Origin: Pedobacter deserti | GTDB taxonomy: Bacteria > Bacteroidota > Bacteroidia > Sphingobacteriales > Sphingobacteriaceae | Assembly: GCF_024436415.1 (NCBI RefSeq) | Contig: NZ_JAFMZQ010000001.1 | Location: 2,294,001-2,358,000, forward strand | Direction of reading: 5' to 3' | DNA: 64,000 bases | In this document: positions 1-6,464 of the stretch, in pieces | Position numbering within the stretch: position 1 is the first letter of the stretch | Layout of the letters: each line of letters opens with the position of its first letter | Notes under the pieces: model-generated | What the model was told of the DNA's origin: nothing | Database searches by the model: none | Seen by the model: only the letters and a program-made list of their open reading frames with translations | Translations under genes and position numbers: made by a program

Positions 1-149
1 TTCTAATATGAGATCGTAATACATTACCTAAAAAGCTTAATTCAAAAGTATACTAAAAAGTAGAATATTGTACCTAATAAATATCGGAATTTTAAATTCA
101 CGTATTTTTTAGTACAAAAACAAACAAAATAGGTGGTTGTTTGTCTTCA

Positions 150-173
150 GATTAGTATAAATATAAACTAATC
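150..173. repeat. Inverted repeat in the 5' leader of the FAS1 gene
   Basis: GATTAGT (150-156) and ACTAATC (167-173) are perfect 7-bp arms around a 10-nt AT-only spacer, ending a few bases before the FAS1 start codon. It could be a leader hairpin or a regulator site. The remaining bases from 1 to 150 are AT-rich, and I see no gene in them. Confidence 0.35.
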
Positions 174-177
174 ATTT

Positions 178-1134
178 ATGAAAAACTTTAGATTTACCAA
201 ATTGAAAAGCGCAGCTGTGTTCGCTGCGTTTTCTGCTGCGGTGCTGCTGGTTTCATGCAAAAAAGACGACGATAGGGTCGTAGTGCCTGATACGAGCATC
301 GCTGCCATTGTTTCGGCCAACAGTAATTTCTCTTTGCTGAAAACAGCGCTGGTACAGGCTGGCCTTACTGAAGCGCTGTCGGGCACCGGAAACTTTACCG
401 TGTTTGCACCTAACAATGCTGCATTTGCTGCCGCGGGTCTCGACACAGAAGCGAAAATTAAAGCTGTTCCTGTAGAAAACCTGAAAAAGATCTTATTGTA
501 CCATGTTCTTGGTCAGCGCGTTCCGGCTTCGGCTATTGCCACCGCCAGCAACACGCAGGTTAAAACCTATAACGACCTGACTGTTTATGTTACCAAGAAT
601 TCCTCAGGTGTATTTGTGAACGGCGCTGCGGTAACGCAAGCGGATGTTGCCGCGAGCAATGGTGTGATACACGTGATCAATATGGTGTTGATGCCGCCTT
701 CCGGAAATATCGTTGAGGCCGCGCAGGGCAATGCCAACTTCAGCTTTCTGGTAGCTGCCGTGTTAAGGGCTAGCCAGGGCAGCACCAACGTAGCGCAGGT
801 GCTTTCGGGTGCCGGACCGCTTACGGTATTCGCGCCAACCAATCAGGCCTTTATCAATGCAGGTTTTGCCAGTGTAGCTGCCATTCAGGCCGCAGATCCA
901 GCTGTGCTTGCCAATATTCTGACTTATCACGTAGTACCTGGAAGGGTTTTGTCGAGCGATCTGACAGAAGGAGCTAAGCCGGTTACAGCAAATGGCGCTT
1001 CGTTAACCGTAACACTATCTGGCGGTGCCAAAGTAAAAGGAAATTCTAATACTACCGCATCGGCCATTACGTCGGCCAACATGCTTACGAGCAATGGCGT
1101 CATTCACGTCATCGATCAGGTATTAATGCCGTAA
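178..1134 (+). CDS. Lipoprotein with two fasciclin (FAS1) domains
   Basis: A secreted or surface-anchored protein built of two FAS1 repeats. The N-terminus is a lipoprotein signal with lipobox LVSC followed by KKDDD, so the mature protein should be lipid-anchored. FAS1 repeat 1 spans about residues 40-170 and repeat 2 about 175-318. Each carries the H1 motif (GNFTVFAPNNAAF and GPLTVFAPTNQAF), the YHV core (LLYHVLGQ and LTYHVVPG) and the closing motif (NGVIHVINMVLMP and NGVIHVIDQVLMP). FAS1 domains generally mediate adhesion. It is monocistronic, with a hairpin terminator downstream. The ligand cannot be predicted. Confidence 0.9.
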   Translation: MKNFRFTKLKSAAVFAAFSAAVLLVSCKKDDDRVVVPDTSIAAIVSANSNFSLLKTALVQAGLTEALSGTGNFTVFAPNNAAFAAAGLDTEAKIKAVPVENLKKILLYHVLGQRVPASAIATASNTQVKTYNDLTVYVTKNSSGVFVNGAAVTQADVAASNGVIHVINMVLMPPSGNIVEAAQGNANFSFLVAAVLRASQGSTNVAQVLSGAGPLTVFAPTNQAFINAGFASVAAIQAADPAVLANILTYHVVPGRVLSSDLTEGAKPVTANGASLTVTLSGGAKVKGNSNTTASAITSANMLTSNGVIHVIDQVLMP

Positions 1135-1160
1135 CTTTTTTATAGAAGAACTTAAAAGGG

Positions 1161-1195
1161 AAAGTAACTGCTGGTAAAGCTGGCAGTTACTTTTT
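1161..1195 (+). terminator. Rho-independent terminator after the FAS1 gene
   Basis: Perfect 11-bp arms AAAGTAACTGC (1161-1171) and GCAGTTACTTT (1183-1193) around an 11-nt loop run directly into a T-tract. Confidence 0.75.
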
Positions 1196-1236
1196 GTTGT
1201 TATACTGGTGGTGGGTTTATGAAACTACAGATAAAC

Positions 1237-1446
1237 TCACAGACGAGAAGACATTCTTTCAGCAAATTGATCAAGTGTGATTGTACGGCCAGCTTTGGCA
1301 TCTTCTTGGCCTCGTTTTATACTTTCTAAAACATGCTGCGGCAAAGTTTCTTCCTTTGTTTCTTCAAAAGGAACTTTCAACGCTTTTAAAATTGCCTTTA
1401 CAGCTTTGAGCTGATCTTTTTGAGGATGTACTACAATGGTTGCCAT
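1237..1446 (-). CDS. DUF2683-family antitoxin-like small protein
   Basis: A 69-residue soluble protein beginning MATIVVHPQKDQLKAVKA, which resembles the DUF2683 group of small Bacteroidota proteins often found as antitoxin partners of RelE-like toxins. The ATG at 1446 is chosen because the upstream in-frame extension looks like AT-rich leader. The C-terminal half is charged and helical. No toxin follows: only about 100 bp, including the FAS1 terminator, lies downstream. It is therefore an orphan, and an antitoxin role is family-based inference. Confidence 0.6.
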   Translation of the reverse strand: MATIVVHPQKDQLKAVKAILKALKVPFEETKEETLPQHVLESIKRGQEDAKAGRTITLDQFAERMSSRL

Positions 1447-1558
1447 AGGCTGTCTATTAAAGTAAGTGTTACAAATATAACCAATATCAATGCCGGTGTG
1501 ATAATGATTTGATAAAAAAAATATTGTCTGCAACTTTGAGTTTTAATATTCATTTGAT

Positions 1559-2191
1559 ATGATCTTCAAGCCTAGTACAACAGGATTCGTCGGCCTTCTT
1601 TTGTTATTTGCCGTTTCTCTTTCAGGATATGCGCAGGCTGATAAGCCGAGCGACTTACATCTTTTTATGCAAAAGCATGCGGATACAACCATCATCATCG
1701 AATACCGAGGTGGTTGGATGACTCCGCACTGCCAGATGATCAGTAAAAAAGGGGACACCATCACGGCCTATACTTACCAAACGTATAATTCGCCGCTTTA
1801 CGGAGTTCTGATGCCGACAGCAATTCGTGAAAAACTAATTGAGGTGCATGATTTGAGGTCTGAAAGGTGGGGAGATGTAAACCGGATGCTTGACGTTAAA
1901 AAGGTATCCACCGAAGCACTTAGAAGGGCCTGGACAGCACTTGTCGCGGAAAAGCCCTGGGATGTGCGGGATGATACGATGGACGGTGTCGGTTGTCCTC
2001 GTGATGCAGAACGTCGTATTAGGAGAATTTCCGACGGGTCTGCCTATGATCTTATTCTGATCTCTAAATCTGGGATAGAAAAACGTTCATTTGATAGTCC
2101 TGAAGAATATGAAAACCTTTGTCCGGGTAGGAAGGGGCGGCAGTCCATGCTGAAAATCCTCAGGACTTTTGGAGAAGCTTTTCGTAAATAG
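1559..2191 (+). CDS. Secreted protein of unknown function
   Basis: I do not recognise this 210-residue protein. It starts with a clear signal peptide (hydrophobic GFVGLLLLFAVSLSGYAQA, cleavage probably after about residue 26). The mature part has Cys residues in the HCQMI, VGCPRD and NLCPG contexts, so a disulfide in the periplasm is possible. It has no transmembrane helix after the signal and no catalytic motif I can name. Its stop codon lies one base from the convergent stop of the DUF3307 gene. Confidence 0.7.
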   Translation: MIFKPSTTGFVGLLLLFAVSLSGYAQADKPSDLHLFMQKHADTTIIIEYRGGWMTPHCQMISKKGDTITAYTYQTYNSPLYGVLMPTAIREKLIEVHDLRSERWGDVNRMLDVKKVSTEALRRAWTALVAEKPWDVRDDTMDGVGCPRDAERRIRRISDGSAYDLILISKSGIEKRSFDSPEEYENLCPGRKGRQSMLKILRTFGEAFRK

Positions 2192-2192
2192 C

Positions 2193-2981
2193 TCAGCGTG
2201 CCATAAGCACTTGTATCAGCACACCTACCAGCGCTGAACAGGCAAAGCTGACCAACGTCCCTACGAGGATATATTCTGTTTTAAGCTGGGTGTTGGTTTC
2301 CTTTTCACTAAAACGCAGGATGGATTTGGCGGTCATTAAAAAGCCGATAGCGGTATATTGCTGCATGAGGACGAAAGTGAGGATCAATATCCTTTCGCAG
2401 ATCCCGATCCATTTGCCTGCGCTTGCCAGGCCTAGTGGTTCTTCTTCTTTTGTGCCGGATTCTTCTCTGGTAAGTAGTGTTTCGTTGGCCAGCTCATTTC
2501 GCTTTGCCTGCTCAAGGGCGATCTGGTTTCGCCACTTATGAGTGGCTTTTCCAATGATGATTCCGAGCGGCCAGCTTACGAATATATATCCTGCCGTGAT
2601 CAGCCAAAAAGCCGGATGTGCAGAAAGGGATTGAAACCAAAGGCTTATGCTACCAAGGTTTTGTTCAACGCCCAGCCATAACAGGATGATGACGAGGAGA
2701 TGCGCGAGCTGGTCGAGCATAAAGTTTCTAAAGCTATCGTTTAGGTATAGTTTGGCAAGATCGATGAGGTAGTGGGTGATAAAGATGACCAGCGGGATCA
2801 CGATATTCCCGTACAGCCCGGAAATCAGGTAGGCCACTGCCGCGGTCAGCAGCGCATGCCACATCAGCTTTGTCGATTTTGCCTTGTTTTTCTTTTTATC
2901 TTCCACCCAGGAATCGGGCTGGAAAACGAAATCGGTGAGCAAATGCGCTACAATCAGCTTAAACAACAGGTTAATTTCCAT
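2193..2981 (-). CDS. DUF3307 multi-spanning membrane protein
   Basis: An integral membrane protein of 262 residues with about six or seven hydrophobic segments and a charged cytoplasmic loop near residues 155-190. It matches DUF3307, whose function is unknown. Polar residues sit inside membrane segments in a repeated pattern: H13/D17 (AHLLTD), H42 (MWHALL), H70/D74 (THYLID) and D90/H94 (DQLAH). This resembles a membrane metal site, as in other intramembrane hydrolase-like families; that reading is inference. The gene starts inside the last 11 bp of the SatD-like gene, so the two should be translationally coupled and work together. Confidence 0.8.
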   Translation of the reverse strand: MEINLLFKLIVAHLLTDFVFQPDSWVEDKKKNKAKSTKLMWHALLTAAVAYLISGLYGNIVIPLVIFITHYLIDLAKLYLNDSFRNFMLDQLAHLLVIILLWLGVEQNLGSISLWFQSLSAHPAFWLITAGYIFVSWPLGIIIGKATHKWRNQIALEQAKRNELANETLLTREESGTKEEEPLGLASAGKWIGICERILILTFVLMQQYTAIGFLMTAKSILRFSEKETNTQLKTEYILVGTLVSFACSALVGVLIQVLMAR

Positions 2982-3612
2982 TTTTCTTTTCTAATAAGGA
3001 TGCAATATATCTTATGGCAGGTTCAAATTCTTTCCAGCCTGCCAGTTTAAGCCTGCTGTTCACGGATGGTTGCGATAAGGATAGCGCCGCGGAAATTTCC
3101 TGTTGGGTTTTACCCTCCAGGATCAGGTAGATCACCTCGGCCTGACCTTTCGTCCAGCTCGCCATATAGGCATTGATAAAGTTAAGCATTATTTCGAGCG
3201 TTGTATCTGTTTCTTCATGCCCTGTACTAATGGCCAGGTACTCGCCCTCCTGCATCTTGTCGAACCGCCGCCCGGATAAATGAAAGGCCTCGCCATCTGA
3301 ATTAAGCACGTTTTTTCCCTGGTACGATATGGTGCCCACGCCTATGGAGATGCGGGTGTCCATGCGGGTTTTATCCTGGTCTGCCACATAGGTTTTAAAC
3401 CAGCAAACCAGTTGTATGCTGCGGGTTAAGGCATAGCGCAGATCTGCAAATATCATCTGGTAGCTGTCACCCCTGAATATTTCAGCATCAGCGGCATTGG
3501 CTATCCAGCTTTTGAGCAAGTTTTCCGTATGGGTAATTAATGCTTTTCGTTTTTGGGGCGATAATTTAGTGAACCCAATGATGTCGCCCGTTACAACTGC
3601 ATGATTCTTCAT
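2971..3612 (-). CDS. SatD-family protein with cyclase-like motifs and C-terminal HTH
   Basis: 213 residues in two parts. Residues 5-120 match the SatD family and also show the signature order of class III nucleotidyl cyclases: D10 in GDIIGFTKLS, D49 in RGDSYQMIF (39 residues later), RISIGVG (87-93), and DGEAFHLSGRR (106-116), where the usual V-N-x-A-x-R is F-H-L-S-G-R. Residues 168-190 form a sigma-region-4/LuxR-like helix-turn-helix (EISAALSLSQPSVNSRL). There is no signal peptide or membrane segment, so it is cytosolic. It is the first gene of a two-gene unit with the DUF3307 membrane protein. Whether it makes, binds or merely resembles a cyclic-nucleotide enzyme is open, since the canonical Asn is replaced by His111. 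Confidence 0.75.
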   Translation of the reverse strand: MKNHAVVTGDIIGFTKLSPQKRKALITHTENLLKSWIANAADAEIFRGDSYQMIFADLRYALTRSIQLVCWFKTYVADQDKTRMDTRISIGVGTISYQGKNVLNSDGEAFHLSGRRFDKMQEGEYLAISTGHEETDTTLEIMLNFINAYMASWTKGQAEVIYLILEGKTQQEISAALSLSQPSVNSRLKLAGWKEFEPAIRYIASLLEKKNGN

Positions 3613-3616
3613 AGCA

Positions 3617-3697
3617 TTCTATTTTACGTGAATATAGAACATTCGTTTTATAAATGCAAATTATAGAGTATTTGTTCTATAATGTGGCTTTATAGAA
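3617..3697. promoter_or_regulatory. Duplicated palindromic operator candidate, TTCTAT-N11-ATAGAA
   Basis: The divergent spacer between the SatD-like gene and the rhamnosidase holds two copies of the same palindrome. TTCTAT at 3617-3622 pairs with ATAGAA at 3634-3639, and TTCTAT at 3675-3680 pairs with ATAGAA at 3692-3697, each with an 11-nt gap. The second extends to 8-bp arms. A further half-site, ATAGAG, is at 3663-3668. TATAGA recurs at 3633, 3662 and 3691, exactly 29 bp apart. This looks like a regulator-binding array; the HTH of the SatD-like protein is an obvious candidate binder. Confidence 0.5.
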
Positions 3698-3728
3698 TAC
3701 TGATTTTTAAACCTTATATTGTATCGCT

Positions 3729-5498
3729 ATGTATAGAAAGAATTTTTCCCTCCTGGCCATATTGTTCATGGTCGCACAAACCCTGTCCGCCCAACTGCCA
3801 CCTGTTTTTAAAGAAAGCCCGAAAGGCATGGAGGTCGACAAGCGCGCCAGGGTTTACCTGAGCCCTACACGCATCCTGTGGCAGTCGGACGCCACGGGAA
3901 AGTACGTAAAGGATGCCGGTCAGCTCCTAAAGCCCGGCAACGGTCAGGGCGAGCTGGTCAACAAAAACATGGTCACGCTGCTGAGCGATGCGCAGCATAA
4001 AGGCGGCCTGCTGCTCGACTTCGGTAAGGAGCTTCAGGGCGGCCTGCAGATCGTTACCGGCATGATGAAAAAGAATGCTCCTGTAAAGATCCGTGTTCGT
4101 TTCGGCGAATCTGCAGCTGAAGCCATGTCTGAAACGGGTAGTCCCGCTACGGCCACCAACGATCACGCCATACGTGATTTTACGATAGATGTGCCCTGGC
4201 TGGGGGCACTGGAGATCGGCAATACCGGTTACAGGTTTGTACGCATAGATCTGGTCGACCCCAACTCCGAACTCCTTCTTAAAGAGGTACGGGCCATCTT
4301 TGTGTACCGCGACATTCCTTACCTGGGTACGTTTAAGAGCAGCGACGAGCGCTTAAACAAGATATGGGAAACAGGCGCTTACACGGTGCATCTTAACATG
4401 CAGCAATATTTGTGGGACGGGATTAAGCGCGACCGCCTGGTGTGGGTAGGCGACATGCACCCGGAGGTGACCACCATCAGTAACGTGTTTGGATACAATG
4501 AAGTGGTCCCAAAGAGTCTGGATCTGATTCGCGACATTACGCCGCCCAATCAATGGATGAACGGTATCAGTGCTTACTCCATGTGGTGGGTGATCATTCA
4601 CCGCGACCTGTACCGGTACAACGGTGATCTGGCTTACCTGCAGGCGCAAAAGGATTATATGGTGAAACTGCTCGACCACCTGATCACTAAAGTTGATGCC
4701 AATAACAAAGAAACGCTCGACGGCAGATTTCTGGACTGGCCTTCAAGTGAAAATCAGCCCGCCATTCATGCCGGTTTACAGGCCCTGATGGTGATGACAC
4801 TCCAGGCGGGCGCGGAAATGCTGACTATCCTTAAGGATGAAAGCGCCGCCGCCAGGTACCGGTCGGTAGCCGGGCGTATGAAAACTTATGTGCCTGAAAT
4901 GAATGGCTCTAAACAGGCGGCTGCTTTGCTGGCACTGGCAGATATGATTCCGAAAGAACAGGCTGCCGGTTTGATTTCTGATGGCGGGGCTAAAAACTTT
5001 TCGACATTTTACGGCTATTACATGCTGCAGGCACTCGCCAAAGCAGGGCAGTACCAGCAGGCGATGGAGATCATAAAAACCTACTGGGGCGCCATGCTCG
5101 ATTTGGGTGCCACCACATTCTGGGAAGATTTCAATATGGACTGGCTGCCCAACGCCGGTCGCATCGATGAACTGGTGCCGGCCGGCAAAAAGGATATTCA
5201 TGGCGACTACGGTGCCTACTGCTATGTGGGTTTCAGGCATAGTCTGGCCCACGGCTGGGCTTCGGGGCCTACCTCGTGGCTTACGGAACATGTGCTTGGT
5301 ATACAGGTGCTTGAGCCGGGTTGTAAAAGCATCCGCATTGAGCCTCATCTGGGCGATCTGCAGTATGCGGAAGGTAGTTTTCCTACGCCTTATGGTGTGG
5401 TTAAGGTGAAGCATACCAGGCAGGCCGATGGCAAAGTTAAAACCCTTGCAAGCGGACCCAGGGAAGTAAAGCTCGTCATTAAAAAAATGGTATATTAG
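3729..5498 (+). CDS. Alpha-L-rhamnosidase-like glycoside hydrolase (GH78 family)
   Basis: A secreted enzyme expected to release terminal alpha-L-rhamnose from plant glycans or glycosides. It has a signal peptide ending at LSAQ (about residue 21), an N-terminal beta-sandwich region, then an (alpha/alpha)6 barrel. The family signature DGIKRDRLVWVGDMHPE begins at D230 and holds the acid-side carboxylates. TTFWEDFNMDW with E466 matches the second catalytic position. At 589 residues it is shorter than many GH78 enzymes of 700-1000 residues and seems to lack extra binding domains. It heads a co-directional group with the isomerase-like lipoprotein, the cytochrome-linked dehydrogenase and the GH95 enzyme. 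Confidence 0.85.
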   Translation: MYRKNFSLLAILFMVAQTLSAQLPPVFKESPKGMEVDKRARVYLSPTRILWQSDATGKYVKDAGQLLKPGNGQGELVNKNMVTLLSDAQHKGGLLLDFGKELQGGLQIVTGMMKKNAPVKIRVRFGESAAEAMSETGSPATATNDHAIRDFTIDVPWLGALEIGNTGYRFVRIDLVDPNSELLLKEVRAIFVYRDIPYLGTFKSSDERLNKIWETGAYTVHLNMQQYLWDGIKRDRLVWVGDMHPEVTTISNVFGYNEVVPKSLDLIRDITPPNQWMNGISAYSMWWVIIHRDLYRYNGDLAYLQAQKDYMVKLLDHLITKVDANNKETLDGRFLDWPSSENQPAIHAGLQALMVMTLQAGAEMLTILKDESAAARYRSVAGRMKTYVPEMNGSKQAAALLALADMIPKEQAAGLISDGGAKNFSTFYGYYMLQALAKAGQYQQAMEIIKTYWGAMLDLGATTFWEDFNMDWLPNAGRIDELVPAGKKDIHGDYGAYCYVGFRHSLAHGWASGPTSWLTEHVLGIQVLEPGCKSIRIEPHLGDLQYAEGSFPTPYGVVKVKHTRQADGKVKTLASGPREVKLVIKKMVY

Positions 5499-5591
5499 GA
5501 GGCGGCAATATTGTCCATTCTTTTGGCTGATATTGTCCATTTAACTGAAACCTGTAACCAATACCTTCGTAATAACCAAATTGCACACACA

Positions 5592-6455
5592 ATGAAGTCA
5601 ATGACCAGAAACCTATGCCTGCTCATGCTAGCGGCGGCATCCTTAACGTCCTGCAAGAGCGTCACCAACAGTCCGAAAAAGGCCAGTCACCCCGAAGCTA
5701 AACTTGGCTGGCAACTCGGCTCACAAGCCTATACTTTTAAGAACTTTACTTTTTTTGAAGCCGTCAGGAAAATCGACAGCTGCAACCTTCGTTATGTTGA
5801 GGCCTTTCCGGGGCAGACCATAGGCGGGGGCATTGCCGGAAAGATGGATCCTAAAATGGATGAGGCTACCAGAAAAGCCATCCTGGAGAAGTTGAAAACA
5901 ACCAATGTTAAGCTGGTTGCTTTCGGCGTATACGGCGCTGGTAGTGAGGCAGAATGGGAGCAGGCCTTCCGTTTTTGCAAGGCTATGGGGGTGCAGACCA
6001 TCACGTCAGAGCCTGATGAAAAGTTCATTCCCTTCCTGTCTAAGCTATGCGATCAGTACCAGATCAACCTGGCGATCCATAACCACCCTGACCCCTCGCA
6101 CTACTGGAATCCGGATGTGGTGCTCAATGCCATTAAAGGGCAAAGCAAGCGCATCGGGGCATGTGCCGACATCGGTCACTGGGTACGTTCGGGTCTCGAC
6201 CCGGTGGAGTGTTTAAAGAAACTGGACGGACATGTACTGCATTCGCACATGAAAGATCTTCATGAGAAGAGTAAAAAAGGGCATGACGTGCACTGGGGAG
6301 AAGGGATATCTAACATCCCTGGCGTAATCGCGGAATTAAAAAGACAAAACTTTAAGGGCACCATCTCTGCCGAATATGAATATAACTGGGACAGCAACAG
6401 TGCGGATGTTGCCGCCAGTGTGATCAATTTCCGGAATCTTGTAGCTCAAAAATAA
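5592..6455 (+). CDS. Sugar phosphate isomerase/epimerase-like lipoprotein (xylose-isomerase TIM barrel)
   Basis: A member of the AP-endonuclease-2/xylose-isomerase-like TIM barrel group, many of which isomerise or epimerise sugars or act on keto-sugars. The ATG at 5592 is preferred over an upstream TTG at 5511 because it places a lipoprotein signal (AAASLTSC) at the N-terminus. Metal-site style motifs are visible: ITSEPDE, LAIHNHPDPSHYW, CADIGHW, LHSHMKDLHE and SAEYEYNWD. It is presumably anchored on the periplasmic side, unlike cytosolic sugar-phosphate isomerases, so a free oxidised or keto sugar is a more likely substrate than a phosphate. The next gene begins 9 bp after its stop. Confidence 0.75.
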   Translation: MKSMTRNLCLLMLAAASLTSCKSVTNSPKKASHPEAKLGWQLGSQAYTFKNFTFFEAVRKIDSCNLRYVEAFPGQTIGGGIAGKMDPKMDEATRKAILEKLKTTNVKLVAFGVYGAGSEAEWEQAFRFCKAMGVQTITSEPDEKFIPFLSKLCDQYQINLAIHNHPDPSHYWNPDVVLNAIKGQSKRIGACADIGHWVRSGLDPVECLKKLDGHVLHSHMKDLHEKSKKGHDVHWGEGISNIPGVIAELKRQNFKGTISAEYEYNWDSNSADVAASVINFRNLVAQK

Positions 6456-6464
6456 TTGATATCA

